A stretch of 64,000 nucleotides of DNA from Paenarthrobacter nitroguajacolicus (GTDB lineage Bacteria; Actinomycetota; Actinomycetes; Actinomycetales; Micrococcaceae), in NCBI RefSeq assembly GCF_029952445.1, contig NZ_JAQPPK010000015.1:61873-125872 (forward strand), written 5' to 3'. The notes under the pieces are model-generated. The model had not been told where the DNA came from. It was given only the letters and a program-made list of their open reading frames with translations, and ran no database searches. A program made the position numbers and the translations under genes. Position 1 is the first letter of the stretch. Each line of letters begins with the position of its first letter. Below are positions 35,635-45,022 of the stretch, in pieces.

Positions 35635-36544
35635 GCAATCCAGGCCCGGGCAATCAACACCCGCGCATGCCGAAGCGGAGCATGCCAAAGCGGCGGGGCT
35701 TGCCGGTCGGCGGATCCTGATCACCAGGAGCGCCGACCGCGCCCGCCCCTTGGCTGCGCTGCTGCAGCACCTGGGGGCGGAGCCCTTGGTCCTGCCACTC
35801 ATCGACTTCGAACGGGCAGCCGACCCAGCTCCCCTGGATGCAGGACTCGACCGGCTCGCGGCGGGCGGTTTCGACTGGCTGGTGGTCAGCAGCGTCACCA
35901 CGGTACAGGTCCTGCTGGCCGAAGCCGCGGAGCGCGGCGTTCCCCTGGCAGAGCTGGTTCCGGCTGGAACCAAGGTTGCCACTATCGGCACCTCGTCCCG
36001 CCACGTCCTGGAGTCCGTTGGGCTCACCGTTGACCTGGTGCCCGGCGATGTCCAGTCCGCCGATGGCTTATTGAAGGTGTGGGAAAAGGCTTCGTCGAGG
36101 GTCTTCCTCCCGCAAGCCGATATTGCAGCGCCCGGCCTGAGGGAGGGCCTGGCCGCCAAGGGCGCGGACGTCACCGCGGTTGTCGCCTACCACACCGTGG
36201 ACTACCCGGCCCGCGAGGAAGCGCGCCTTACCGCGGAAGTTCCTGCCGCCGTCGTGAATCCGGGCAACGGGACGCTGGCTGTCCTCAACCCGGACGACGT
36301 TCGTAAGGCCTTCGACGCCGGGACTCTAGACGCCTTGGTTGCCGCCTCACCAAGTGCCGCCCGGCGCCTCGCCGCGATGTTTCCGACCCTGGGGACCTGC
36401 CGTTTCGTGGCAATCGGACGTCCGACGGCGGTTGAAGCTTCACGGCTCGGCATGACCGTGGGAGCGACCGCCCAGGAACCAACCCCGGACGGCATCGTGG
36501 CCGCCCTGCAATCTGTTTTCGCCAACGAAGGGAACCCGCAATGA
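35621..36544 (+). CDS. hemD: Uroporphyrinogen-III synthase
   Basis: Cyclises hydroxymethylbilane with D-ring inversion. The 307-residue protein shows the weakly conserved HemD pattern: [98 protein letters not shown] and the ending [15 protein letters not shown]. The only plausible starts are TTG 35621, which overlaps hemC by 14 bases with GGAG ahead, and ATG 35570, deeper inside hemC; TTG is preferred, with moderate certainty. The first 28 residues are polar and variable. It is not fused to a regulator or methyltransferase as in some actinobacteria. Confidence 0.83.
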   Translation: MQRPEQSRPGQSTPAHAEAEHAKAAGLAGRRILITRSADRARPLAALLQHLGAEPLVLPLIDFERAADPAPLDAGLDRLAAGGFDWLVVSSVTTVQVLLAEAAERGVPLAELVPAGTKVATIGTSSRHVLESVGLTVDLVPGDVQSADGLLKVWEKASSRVFLPQADIAAPGLREGLAAKGADVTAVVAYHTVDYPAREEARLTAEVPAAVVNPGNGTLAVLNPDDVRKAFDAGTLDALVAASPSAARRLAAMFPTLGTCRFVAIGRPTAVEASRLGMTVGATAQEPTPDGIVAALQSVFANEGNPQ

Positions 36545-37521
36545 GCTTTCCAAACCATCGTCCCCGCCGTCTGCGCACCACTCCCGCCATGCGCAGGCTC
36601 ACCGCGGAAAACAGGTTGGCCCCGGCTGACCTGATCCTCCCGGCGTTCATCCGTGAGGGCCTGACGGAACCGAGCCCCATCAGTTCCATGCCCGGCGTCG
36701 TCCAACACACCACCGACTCCTTGAAGCGGGCAGCCGCGGAGGCAGTTGAGCTCGGCGTGGGCGGCATTATGCTGTTCGGCGTGCCAGCTGTACGGGATGC
36801 ACAGGGCACTGCGTCCCTCGATCCCGAAGGCGTCCTGAACAAGGCCATCCGCGACGTGAAGGCCGAAGTCGGCGACGAACTGGTCATCATGGGCGATGTC
36901 TGCCTTGACGAATTCACTGATCATGGCCACTGCGGCGTGCTGGACGCCGAAGGCTACGTGGACAACGACGCCACCTTGGAGATTTATGGCCAGATGGCCG
37001 TGGCGCAGGCCGAAGCGGGCGCCCATGTGCTGGGACCATCGGGCATGATGGACGGCCAGATTGCCGTGATCCGCCAGGCGCTGGAGGAATCCGGGCACAA
37101 GAACACTGCAGTTCTTGCTTACGCAGCCAAGTACGCCTCGGCGTTCTATGGCCCCTTCCGTGAGGCCGTCGATTCCCAGCTCAAGGGTGATCGGCGGACC
37201 TACCAGATGGATGCCGCCAACCGCCGGGAAGCCATTCTTGAGGTTGAGCTGGACCTGGAGGAAGGCGCGGACATGGTGATGGTCAAGCCGGCCATGAGCT
37301 ACCTGGACATCCTCGCGGACGTTGCTGCCATGAGCCCCGTCCCGGTCTCGGCCTACCAAATTTCAGGTGAGTACGCCATGATCGAAGCTGCCGCCGCCAA
37401 CGGCTGGATCGACAGGCGCGGTGCGATTACCGAATCCGTGCTCGGGATCAAGCGGGCCGGTGCCGATACCGTCCTTACCTATTGGGCCTCCGAACTGGCA
37501 GGCTGGCTGAAGGAGTCCTGA
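36541..37521 (+). CDS. hemB: Delta-aminolevulinic acid dehydratase (porphobilinogen synthase)
   Basis: Condenses two 5-aminolevulinates to porphobilinogen. The 326-residue TIM-barrel enzyme has both active-site lysines ([15 protein letters not shown] and [11 protein letters not shown]). The active-site metal segment reads [14 protein letters not shown]: first and last Cys are kept but the middle Zn ligand is Asp, a pattern between Zn-type (C-x-C-x7-C) and Mg-type enzymes. The ATG overlaps the hemD stop (ATGA), and its TGA overlaps the next ATG (TGATG). The length is normal. Confidence 0.93.
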   Translation: MSFPNHRPRRLRTTPAMRRLTAENRLAPADLILPAFIREGLTEPSPISSMPGVVQHTTDSLKRAAAEAVELGVGGIMLFGVPAVRDAQGTASLDPEGVLNKAIRDVKAEVGDELVIMGDVCLDEFTDHGHCGVLDAEGYVDNDATLEIYGQMAVAQAEAGAHVLGPSGMMDGQIAVIRQALEESGHKNTAVLAYAAKYASAFYGPFREAVDSQLKGDRRTYQMDAANRREAILEVELDLEEGADMVMVKPAMSYLDILADVAAMSPVPVSAYQISGEYAMIEAAAANGWIDRRGAITESVLGIKRAGADTVLTYWASELAGWLKES

Positions 37522-38597
37522 TGACATCCGTACCCTCCGATCCGACGACGCCGGTGGCTGCCAACCAGATCCTGCTCGGCGTGAACACCTTCGGCGATGC
37601 AGGTCTCGACGCCGACGGGAACCCGAAGGAGCACGCGCAAGTCCTGCGCGAGCTGCTGGAGGAAGCCAAACTGGCTGACGCCGTCGGGATCCATGCGTTT
37701 GGTGTGGGCGAACACCACCGCCGCGATTTTGCGGTGTCGGCGCCCGAAGTGTTCCTGGCTGCCGCCGCAGCGGCGACGTCGCGGATCCGGCTTGGCTCGG
37801 CTGTGACTGTCCTCAGTTCCGATGACCCCATCCGGGTCTTCCAGCGGTTCGCGACTGTCGACGCACTGTCCAACGGACGGGCTGAAGTGATGCTCGGGCG
37901 GGGATCGTTTGTCGAGTCGTTCCCGTTGTTTGGCTTGGACCTGGCAGACTACGAGGTCCTCTTTGAAGAGAAGCTGGAACTCTTTGACAAAGTGCGGGCC
38001 CAAAAGCCGGTGCACTGGGAAGGACGCACCAGGCCGAACGTCAACGGTTTGCAGGTCTACCCGAAGCTGCAGCACCACCTGCTGCCCGCCTGGATCGGAG
38101 TGGGGGGCACCCCCGAATCGGTGTTGCGCTGCGCCGAATACGGCTACCCCATCATCTTCGCCATCATTGGGGGAGAACCCCGTCGTTTCGCCCCCTTGGT
38201 CAATCTGTACCGCGAAGCAATGGCCAAGTATGGCCACCCCATGCGCCAGATAGCGACGCACTCGCCCGGCTTCATTGCCGATACCGACGAAGCCGCGCGC
38301 GAGGAGCTCTTCCCGCACTGGCTTGAACAGCGCAACAGGATCGGCGCCGAACGCGGCTGGGGACCCGGAAACCGAGGCGAATTCGATGCCATGTGCGGGC
38401 CTGAAGGTGCCCTCTATGTTGGGTCGCCGGAAACCGTGGCGCAGAAAATCGCCCTGCTTAAGCGGAACCTCGGAGTGGATCGCTTCGATCTCAAATACAG
38501 CAACGGGACGTTGCCCCACCAATCCATGATGCGATGCATCGAGCTCTACGGCACCGAGGTGGCCCCACGGGTTGCCAAGCTGCTGGCTTCGGCCTAA
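37521..38597 (+). CDS. LLM-class flavin-dependent oxidoreductase inside the heme operon
   Basis: A 358-residue member of the luciferase-like monooxygenase superfamily, using reduced FMN or F420. Visible features are the N-terminal strand LLGVNTFGDAG, GVGEHHRRDF, TSRIRLGSAVTVLSSDDPIRVFQRFATVDALSNGRAEVMLGRGSF and a substrate-side region with LPAWIGVGGTPES. The product and substrate are unknown. Its start overlaps the hemB stop by one base (TGATG), so it is translated with hemB, and hemL follows after 57 bases. Such coupling to hemB suggests a tetrapyrrole- or oxidative-stress-related role, but it may simply be a passenger. No truncation. Confidence 0.82.
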   Translation: MTSVPSDPTTPVAANQILLGVNTFGDAGLDADGNPKEHAQVLRELLEEAKLADAVGIHAFGVGEHHRRDFAVSAPEVFLAAAAAATSRIRLGSAVTVLSSDDPIRVFQRFATVDALSNGRAEVMLGRGSFVESFPLFGLDLADYEVLFEEKLELFDKVRAQKPVHWEGRTRPNVNGLQVYPKLQHHLLPAWIGVGGTPESVLRCAEYGYPIIFAIIGGEPRRFAPLVNLYREAMAKYGHPMRQIATHSPGFIADTDEAAREELFPHWLEQRNRIGAERGWGPGNRGEFDAMCGPEGALYVGSPETVAQKIALLKRNLGVDRFDLKYSNGTLPHQSMMRCIELYGTEVAPRVAKLLASA

Positions 38598-38654
38598 GCC
38601 ACGGCCACCACCGGGCGGCACGGCCCGCCGGGAAACACTGAAAGAATAGGAACC

Positions 38655-39968
38655 ATGACGTCAAACACCCCAGTGTCCGATCAGCTCTTCGACCGCGCAA
38701 GGTCCCTGATGCCCGGCGGTGTGAACTCGCCCGTACGCGCTTTCGGCTCTGTGGGAGGCAATCCGAAATTCATGGTCTCCGCCAAGGGCGCCTACCTCAC
38801 TGACGCCGATGGCCAGGAATACGTGGACCTCGTATGCTCCTGGGGCCCGGCCTTGCTTGGCCACGCACACCCGGCCGTGCTTGACGCGGTCCATGCAGCC
38901 GTGGACCGGGGCTTGTCCTTCGGCGCCTCAACCCCTGACGAAGCCAACCTCGCCGAGATCGTCAAGGATCGTGTGTCCGCCGTCGAGCGCCTGCGCATGG
39001 TATCCACGGGTACTGAAGCGACTATGACGGCGGTTCGCCTCGCCCGCGGCTTCACCGGCCGCAACCTGATTATCAAGTTTGCCGGCTGCTACCACGGCCA
39101 CCTGGACGGACTGTTGGCTGCAGCGGGCTCCGGCGTCGCCACCCTGGCGTTGCCGGGTTCCGCTGGAGTTACGGAAGCTACCGCAGCCGAGACTTTGGTA
39201 CTGCCGTACAACGACCTCGACGCCGTTGAGGCCGCCTTCGCTGCCCACGGCAAGAACATCGCGGCTGTCATCACAGAAGCTGCTCCGGCCAACATGGGCG
39301 TCGTCACTCCGGGGGAGGGCTTCAACGCCGGGCTGTCCCGCATCACCACCGAACACGGCGCGCTGCTCATCCTCGACGAAGTCCTCACGGGGTTCCGCAC
39401 CGGCTACGCCGGCTACTGGGGCCTTACGGGCCGGCAGGAAGGCTGGGCGCCTGATCTCCTCACCTTCGGCAAGGTCATCGGCGGCGGAATGCCGACGGCG
39501 GCACTCGGCGGCCGTGCCGACGTCATGGACTTCCTCGCTCCTGTTGGCCCGGTTTACCAGGCCGGTACTTTGTCGGGTAACCCGGTTGCCATGGCCGCGG
39601 GCGTCGCTACGCTGAGCAATGCAACGCCGGAGGTCTACGCGTACGTGGATGCCCGTTCCTTGGAACTTTCAGCGGCGCTCTCAACCGCCCTTGATGCTGA
39701 AGGAGTGGATCACTCCATTCAGCGGGCTGGAAACTTGTTCTCCGTTGCTTTCGGGACTTCGGCCAAGGGCGTGCACAACTACGACGACGCCCAGGGCCAG
39801 GAGAGCTTCCGCTATGCGCCGTTCTTCCACTCCATGTTGGATTCCGGTGTCTACCTTCCGCCGTCGGTCTTTGAAGCCTGGTTCCTTTCCGCAGCCCACG
39901 ACGACGCGGCGATGAACCGCATCATCGAAGCCCTGCCGGCTGCTGCCAAGGCGGCGGCTTCGGCCTAG
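38655..39968 (+). CDS. hemL: Glutamate-1-semialdehyde 2,1-aminomutase
   Basis: PLP enzyme converting glutamate-1-semialdehyde to 5-aminolevulinate, the partner of HemA. The 437-residue class III aminotransferase has [11 protein letters not shown] at the N-terminus, [34 protein letters not shown] with the PLP-binding Asp, and the Schiff-base lysine in [12 protein letters not shown] (about residue 273). ATAGGAACC serves as ribosome site. Last gene of the plus-strand heme operon; a strong terminator follows nine bases later. With hemA, E, Y, Q, H, C, D and B nearby the whole route from glutamyl-tRNA to heme is covered. Confidence 0.94.
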   Translation: MTSNTPVSDQLFDRARSLMPGGVNSPVRAFGSVGGNPKFMVSAKGAYLTDADGQEYVDLVCSWGPALLGHAHPAVLDAVHAAVDRGLSFGASTPDEANLAEIVKDRVSAVERLRMVSTGTEATMTAVRLARGFTGRNLIIKFAGCYHGHLDGLLAAAGSGVATLALPGSAGVTEATAAETLVLPYNDLDAVEAAFAAHGKNIAAVITEAAPANMGVVTPGEGFNAGLSRITTEHGALLILDEVLTGFRTGYAGYWGLTGRQEGWAPDLLTFGKVIGGGMPTAALGGRADVMDFLAPVGPVYQAGTLSGNPVAMAAGVATLSNATPEVYAYVDARSLELSAALSTALDAEGVDHSIQRAGNLFSVAFGTSAKGVHNYDDAQGQESFRYAPFFHSMLDSGVYLPPSVFEAWFLSAAHDDAAMNRIIEALPAAAKAAASA

Positions 39969-39977
39969 CACGTCCCA

Positions 39978-40014
39978 TGCCCCGGCCAGCTGCTGACGGC
40001 AGCTGGCCGGGGCA
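39978..40014 (+). terminator. Terminator of the heme operon
   Basis: Perfect 16-bp GC-rich stem (39978-39993 with 39999-40014), loop TGACG, starting nine bases after the hemL stop. The T run after it is short (ATTGTC), common for actinobacterial terminators. Confidence 0.75.
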
Positions 40015-40079
40015 TTGTCGTACCCGATCAGGGTAGGCTCATAGGTGGAAACCCGACCCCAACGAACTCACGGTTTACC

Positions 40080-41354
40080 ATGCGCAAGTCCCAAACAATT
40101 GCATCCCTCAGCGTTACCATCGCCGCCGCAGGAGCGTTCATCGCCCTGGCTTCAGGCTGTTCCGCCGGACAGGCACCTGCAGGGCCTTCGTCTGCGGCAG
40201 GAACATCGTCCGCACCGTCCTCATCGCAACCAAGCACGACGGACGCGCCGACGAGCGCCAGCCCGTCCGTTCCGTCCGCGGCCACCTCAGCTGCACCGGC
40301 CCCCGCCACCACCACCGTGTCGGCCGCCGAGCAGCAACTCTCCGCTCTGAGCCTGGAACAGCGTGTTGGGCAACTGTTTATGGTGGCGGCGAAAGCAACG
40401 GGCGCCGAGCCGGGAACAATGGAGGCGCTGAAGAAGTACCACGCCGGAAACGTGTACCTCAGTGGGCGCAGCAAGGCCGGGACAACATCCACGGCCGCCG
40501 TCGTTTCCTCGCTGACCGGCACGGTCTCAGCTGCGACAACCGGCGGCGTGCCCCTCTTTGTCGCCACAGACCAGGAAGGGGGCCTTGTCCAGGTCCTTTC
40601 CGGGCCGGGATTCTCCACCATTCCCGCCGCACTGGTGCAGGCATCAACGGGACCGGCGAAAATCCGTTCTGACGCCGCAACATGGGGCAGGGAACTTCTC
40701 AGCGCCGGCGTCAACGTCAACCTTGCTCCAGTCCTGGACACGGTTACCAGCCCGCAATTTGCGCCCTCCAACGGCCCTATCGGCCACTTCCAGCGGGAGT
40801 ACGGCTTTGCGCCGGAAACTGTTTCGGAATTGGGGAATGCCTTCGCCGATGGCATGAAGGACGCCGGGGTGGCCCCTGTGGTCAAGCACTTCCCGGGGCT
40901 GGGACGCGTGGTGCCCAACACCGATGTCACCAGCCATGTACGGGACAGTGCCACTACGCGCACGGATCCTGCCCTTGAGCCTTTCAAGGCTGCGATTAAG
41001 TCGGGAACCAAGTGGGTCATGCTCTCGAATGCCTACTACGACAAAATCGACCCCGCCAACATCGCCCCGTTTTCCCCCATCGTGATGGACACAATGTTGC
41101 GGGGAGACGCCGGTTTCAAGGGCATAGTCCTCTCGGACGACCTCTGCAGTGCAGCACAACTGGAAGCCTGGTCCGATGCCGACCGTGCCCTGAACTTCTT
41201 CGGAGCCGGAGGCACGATGCTGGTCTGCGCCGACCCCACCAGCATTCCGGCAATGCACCAGGCTGTGGTTAAGAAAGCCCAGGCAGACCCTGCGTTCCGT
41301 GCCAAGGTCGATGCTGCGGCCCTTACGGTGCTGCGCGTCAAGAACGGAGAGTAG
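40080..41354 (+). CDS. Glycoside hydrolase family 3 lipoprotein (NagZ-like)
   Basis: A 424-residue exported GH3 protein. Lipoprotein signal with Cys27 after IALASG, then a 60-residue Ser/Thr/Pro/Ala linker suited to crossing the cell wall, then a GH3 N-terminal domain: LEQRVGQLFMVA, ATDQEGGLVQVL, NLAPVLDT, VVKHFPGLGRVVPNTDVTSHV and the nucleophile region IVLSDDL. The K-H-F-P-G and D-x3-H elements match beta-N-acetylhexosaminidases of the NagZ group that act on peptidoglycan fragments; the exact substrate is inferred. GH3 C-terminal domain is absent, as in NagZ. Monocistronic between two terminators. Confidence 0.83.
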   Translation: MRKSQTIASLSVTIAAAGAFIALASGCSAGQAPAGPSSAAGTSSAPSSSQPSTTDAPTSASPSVPSAATSAAPAPATTTVSAAEQQLSALSLEQRVGQLFMVAAKATGAEPGTMEALKKYHAGNVYLSGRSKAGTTSTAAVVSSLTGTVSAATTGGVPLFVATDQEGGLVQVLSGPGFSTIPAALVQASTGPAKIRSDAATWGRELLSAGVNVNLAPVLDTVTSPQFAPSNGPIGHFQREYGFAPETVSELGNAFADGMKDAGVAPVVKHFPGLGRVVPNTDVTSHVRDSATTRTDPALEPFKAAIKSGTKWVMLSNAYYDKIDPANIAPFSPIVMDTMLRGDAGFKGIVLSDDLCSAAQLEAWSDADRALNFFGAGGTMLVCADPTSIPAMHQAVVKKAQADPAFRAKVDAAALTVLRVKNGE

Positions 41355-41366
41355 GCGGGATGCAGG

Positions 41367-41424
41367 AAGCCCCGCCCTCACACGTACGGTCATTCGCATG
41401 ATCGTCCGGGAGGGCGGGGCTTTT
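41367..41424. terminator. Long-loop bidirectional terminator
   Basis: Thirteen-bp stem AAGCCCCGCCCTC (41367-41379) with GAGGGCGGGGCTT (41410-41422), followed by TT. The 30-base loop can form a second short stem. It separates the GH3 gene from the convergent ABC transporter. Confidence 0.78.
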
Positions 41425-41462
41425 GTGCGTTGTGCCCGGTGCTGCCTGTGGGCTGGTGCTGC

Positions 41463-42200
41463 CTAGAGAACGTCCGAAAGGAAGCCTTGGAGGCGTTCAG
41501 TCTGCGGGTTGGTGAACATTTGCTCCGGCGGACCGGATTCAACCACTACGCCAGCGTCCATGAACGTCACAACGTCGGAGACGTTACGGGAGAAGCCCAT
41601 TTCGTGGGTTACCACCACCATGGTCATGCCTCCCTGTGCCAGGTCCGTCATGAGGGCAAGGACACCCTTGACGAGTTCCGGGTCCAGTGCCGAGGTGGCT
41701 TCATCGAAGAACATGACCTCGGGCTTCATAGCCAGCGCACGGGCGATCGCAACGCGTTGCTGCTGTCCACCGGAGAGGTTGGCGGGACGTGAATCGGCCT
41801 TGTGCTTCAATCCCACCAGGTCCAGCTGTGCCAGGGCCTCATCGCGGGCCTGTTCCTTGGACATGCCACGGAGCTTGCGCAGGGCCAGGGAGATGTTCTC
41901 CGCCACCGTTTTATGGGGGAACAGGTTGAACTGCTGGAACACCATGCCGATGCGGCGGCGGAGTTCATCGGGATTGTCCTTCAGCACCGAACGACCATCC
42001 AGCAGGATGTCGCCCTGATCCGGTTCGATGAGCCGGTTCATGACACGGAGCAGCGTTGACTTCCCCGAGCCGGACGGGCCGATCACAGAGGCTGTGGTGC
42101 CCTTCTCGACGTGGAGGTCGATGCCGCGCAGCACGTGGTTGCTGCCGAACGACAAGTGGATGTTCTTTGCGGTGAGCGTGCCTGAAGCGAATTCACTCAT
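41463..42200 (-). CDS. Polar amino-acid ABC transporter ATP-binding protein
   Basis: A 245-residue ATPase of the GlnQ/HisP type. Walker [10 protein letters not shown] at residues 41-49, Q-loop [13 protein letters not shown], signature [15 protein letters not shown], Walker B plus catalytic Glu [14 protein letters not shown], switch His VVTHEMGFS. It is the last gene of a minus-strand unit (binding protein, permease, ATPase); its ATG overlaps the permease stop by four bases. A separate importer from gluABCD: binding protein and operon order differ, and a single permease implies a homodimeric channel. Substrate not determinable. Confidence 0.9.
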   Translation of the reverse strand: MSEFASGTLTAKNIHLSFGSNHVLRGIDLHVEKGTTASVIGPSGSGKSTLLRVMNRLIEPDQGDILLDGRSVLKDNPDELRRRIGMVFQQFNLFPHKTVAENISLALRKLRGMSKEQARDEALAQLDLVGLKHKADSRPANLSGGQQQRVAIARALAMKPEVMFFDEATSALDPELVKGVLALMTDLAQGGMTMVVVTHEMGFSRNVSDVVTFMDAGVVVESGPPEQMFTNPQTERLQGFLSDVL

Positions 42201-42961
42201 GCTTGGGCTCCTTTTCCGACCACTGCTGCTGCCTCATCCGGTTCTTTCTTCTCCGGACGGCCAGCACGCATGCGGGCATCAATCCAGTTCACGAAGTGCG
42301 TGAGCGGGATCGTCATTGCCAGATAGAAGATGGCTGCTGCCACGTAGGGCGAGAGATTGCCGCTGTTGGCTGCTGCGTCCTTGCCGATCTGGAAGATTTC
42401 GCGCTCAGTCGCCAGCAGGCCAAGCATGAAGACCAAGGAAGATTCCTTGATCAAGGCAATGAACTGGTTGACCAACGCCGGGAGGACGCGGCGGATGCCC
42501 TGGGGTACCACCACGAGCCGCATGGAGGAGCCATAACTGAATCCGAGGGCACGGGTGGCCTCGAGCTGGCCCTTATCCACGCTTTGGATACCGGACCGGA
42601 AGATCTCGCCAATGTACGCACCGGACATCAAGGACAGCGCCGCGATGGCCATGGGGTACGGGCTGGTGGAGCCCGTTAGTTCACGAATGATCGGACCGAA
42701 ACCGAATCCGATCACCAGGATGGTCAGCACCGGTGGGAGCCCGCGGAGTATGTCCGTGTAAATTCGGGCTACCCACCGTGCAGCCGCGTTCCGGGAAATC
42801 CCCATCAGGGCAAGGAGCATCCCGAGCGCGGTCCCAATGATGCCGGAGACCACAGCCAGAACGATCGTGTTTGGCAGGCCGACGGCGAACATCTTGGGAA
42901 TGACTTGGCCCATCGCCTCCCAGTCAAAGAAGGTATCGGCTAATTGATTGAGGATATCCAT
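42197..42961 (-). CDS. Polar amino-acid ABC transporter permease
   Basis: A 254-residue HisMQ-type permease with about five membrane segments. After the cytoplasmic N-terminus ([13 protein letters not shown]) come [23 protein letters not shown], a segment near 75-95, [21 protein letters not shown] with the EAA-loop sequence [13 protein letters not shown], and a last helix with [15 protein letters not shown]. The tail is charged ([12 protein letters not shown]). It starts 12 bases after the binding-protein gene and overlaps the ATPase gene. Likely a homodimer, as no second permease is present. Confidence 0.88.
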   Translation of the reverse strand: MDILNQLADTFFDWEAMGQVIPKMFAVGLPNTIVLAVVSGIIGTALGMLLALMGISRNAAARWVARIYTDILRGLPPVLTILVIGFGFGPIIRELTGSTSPYPMAIAALSLMSGAYIGEIFRSGIQSVDKGQLEATRALGFSYGSSMRLVVVPQGIRRVLPALVNQFIALIKESSLVFMLGLLATEREIFQIGKDAAANSGNLSPYVAAAIFYLAMTIPLTHFVNWIDARMRAGRPEKKEPDEAAAVVGKGAQA

Positions 42962-42973
42962 GGAACGCCTTGG

Positions 42974-43924
42974 TTACTTGGCCGGGAGCTGGACGGCCTT
43001 GCTGCCCGGCTTCCAACCCTGGGGGGTCTGCTCAGCGGCAGTCGGACGGTCCTTGTACCACTCGGCCGTGAGCTTGGCCCAGGTACCGTCAGCAATGACA
43101 GCATCCAAGCCGGAGTTCAGGGCGTCGATCAGCGGCTGGTTGTCCTTGTTCACAGCGTATGCAGTGAAGTTCTGGGTGTTGACTACCTTCTCGGCGATCT
43201 TGGTGTTGTCGCCATCCTTGACCTGGCCTTCGGCCTGCTGGGACGGGGCAACCCACGCGTCGATCTGGCCGTTCTTCACATTGCCGTAGACGGTGTTGTA
43301 GTCGGGGAAACGAACCGGCTCAATCTTGAGGGTGTTCGTCATGTAGTCGTCCTGGACGGTGCCCTGGACGACGCCGATACGAGCGCCTTCCTTGATGTCC
43401 CCGAAGCCGGTGATCTTGGAATCGCTCTTGGTCACCACTGCCATGTAGCCGAAGTCGTAGCCGTTGGTGAAGCCAACTGTCTTGCGGCGGGCGTCGGTGG
43501 TGGAGATCGAGGAGGATCCGACGTCGAACTGCTTGTTGCCCACCTGGGACAGCAATGCGGAGAAGTCCGTGGAAGCGAACTCGACCTTGAGGCCCAGCTT
43601 GTCGCCGATGGCGCGCAGGAGCTCGTTGTCGTAGCCGGTGAACTTGCCGGAAGGATCGATGAAGATGTTCGGCGGGGCGTCGGACAACGTGCCCACGCGC
43701 AGGGTGCCATCGGTGATGAGGCCCAGCTTGGACTTGTCGATCTTGTCCAGCGGAGTAACGTCAGCGGTGGTGAAGCTGTCCAGGGACTTCTGGTCACTGC
43801 CGGCGAGTGCGTCAGTGGCTGTTCCGCTGGGTTCGGAGCTTCCGCCGCCGCATGCTGCCAGGGAAATCACCAGGGCTGCGGCCACGGGGGCAACAGACAG
43901 CCACTTAGGGGCTTTGAATTTCAT
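42974..43924 (-). CDS. Polar amino-acid ABC transporter substrate-binding lipoprotein
   Basis: A 316-residue family 3 binding protein with a lipoprotein signal (basic start, VAPVAAALVISLAAC, lipidated Cys25) followed by Gly/Ser/Thr-rich linker. The mature domain begins LGLITDGTLRVGTLSDAPPNIFIDPSGKFTGYDNELL, with SSISTTDARRKTVGFTNGY and GARIGVVQGTVQDDYM, typical of cystine/polar amino-acid binders. First gene of the operon, with a leader of roughly 100 bases and an extended -10 element upstream. Substrate unknown; low similarity to GluB suggests a different amino acid. Confidence 0.86.
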   Translation of the reverse strand: MKFKAPKWLSVAPVAAALVISLAACGGGSSEPSGTATDALAGSDQKSLDSFTTADVTPLDKIDKSKLGLITDGTLRVGTLSDAPPNIFIDPSGKFTGYDNELLRAIGDKLGLKVEFASTDFSALLSQVGNKQFDVGSSSISTTDARRKTVGFTNGYDFGYMAVVTKSDSKITGFGDIKEGARIGVVQGTVQDDYMTNTLKIEPVRFPDYNTVYGNVKNGQIDAWVAPSQQAEGQVKDGDNTKIAEKVVNTQNFTAYAVNKDNQPLIDALNSGLDAVIADGTWAKLTAEWYKDRPTAAEQTPQGWKPGSKAVQLPAK

Positions 43925-44031
43925 GGAGAAATCACTTTCATCGGGGTCACAAATGATGTTCGTGGTGGGCGGGGAACACGGCAGCCGAACGAGGGTTGGC
44001 TGTCCTAGCAGACTTCAACCCGCCAAACTTA

Positions 44032-44142
44032 ATTATGTCACCAGCCCGCAGGCGCCCGGTGAATCGAAGAAACGGTTGTTTACCCTCGATTTTTCCGAAT
44101 CATGTTTCTCGGAACGGGGTTAGGTAGGCTGACTGTTCCGAG
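44032..44142 (-). promoter_or_regulatory. Promoter and symmetric sites upstream of the second amino-acid ABC operon
   Basis: The gene-free stretch 43925-44245 separates the binding-protein gene from the exonuclease gene on the same strand. On the minus strand TGACATAAT (44040-44032) is an extended -10 match. Farther upstream are three half-sites of one motif in alternating orientation: TTCCGA (44093-44098), TCGGAA (44109-44114) and TTCCGA (44136-44141); the last two extend to CTCGGAAC and GTTCCGAG. CCGAATCATGT (44095) recurs as CCGAAAATCATGT (44195). An activator or repressor site is likely; nothing else was seen in the stretch. Confidence 0.42.
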
Positions 44143-44245
44143 TCCGGCCTCCGCTATGGAATCCACGCCTGAACTCCAGCGCTGATGGGGGTTCCCGAAA
44201 ATCATGTGACATGCGTCGCAGAACGCACGTATTGGTGGCCGAAAG

Positions 44246-44956
44246 CTAGAAGCCTCCGCGGCTCGCGTCCTCGGGAGGAAGCACCGGCCACTCACCCTCA
44301 ATGACGGCTGTGGGCTTGCTTCGGCGCAGATATTGCTGGAAGTCGGCAGCCTGGGATGCGGCCCAGTCTACTTGCAGTTGGTGCAGCTTTGGCGCGGGCA
44401 TCTGGAGCTTGGGGAACTTGCCGGCCATGGCATCCAACACCCGGAGCGTGGCAAGGGCATCTGCTGCCGAGGTGTGGGCGTTGTCCAGGTCCACGCCATA
44501 CTCCTCGCACAGTGCAGTCAGCGTCCGCTTGCCCTTCCGGTAGCGGTCCACCTGCTTGTTCATGACGTAGGGATCGAGGACGGGAAAACGGGTCAGTTGG
44601 GGAACACCGTACCGGGCGGACTCCGCAGCCAGGACGGTGAAATCGTAACTGGCGTTATAAGCAATGACCGGAGTCCCGGCGTCGAACAGTTCCTGGAGAA
44701 CCGCGGCAACCTCGCGGGTTACCTCAGCTGCCGGCCGGCCTTCGGCCTTGGCTTTTTCCGTCGTGATGCCGTGGACCTCGCTGGCTTCGAGCGGGATTTC
44801 CACGCCCGGGTCTGCCAGCCACTCGTGCTCGGCCATGAGCTCACCATGGGCATCCACAACGGTGATGGAAGCGGTGACGATCCGCGCAGATCGGGAGTTC
44901 TTCCCGGTGGTCTCGAGGTCGAATGCGGCACGTGCGAGGGTGTTCCAGGAGCTCAT
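44246..44956 (-). CDS. DEDDh 3'-5' exonuclease (DnaQ/epsilon-like)
   Basis: A 236-residue 3'-5' exonuclease. Exo I AFDLETTG (D and E at about residues 13 and 15), substrate-side HGITTEKA, Exo II YNASYDFTVL, Exo III HTSAADALATLRV with the general-base His and the last Asp: a complete DEDDh set. Residues after 190 are a Gln/Leu-rich helix of unknown role. It may proofread for a polymerase or act in RNA or repair turnover; it is not fused to other domains. ATG 44956 is chosen because it fits the family start; an open frame extends upstream without support. It diverges from the alkyltransferase-like gene, 66 bases away. Confidence 0.85.
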   Translation of the reverse strand: MSSWNTLARAAFDLETTGKNSRSARIVTASITVVDAHGELMAEHEWLADPGVEIPLEASEVHGITTEKAKAEGRPAAEVTREVAAVLQELFDAGTPVIAYNASYDFTVLAAESARYGVPQLTRFPVLDPYVMNKQVDRYRKGKRTLTALCEEYGVDLDNAHTSAADALATLRVLDAMAGKFPKLQMPAPKLHQLQVDWAASQAADFQQYLRRSKPTAVIEGEWPVLPPEDASRGGF

Positions 44957-45022
44957 GATTTTCACGCTACCGGCTGGCACCGACGTTATTGGGTAAGACA
45001 CTCCTGCCGTTAGGCTGAACAC

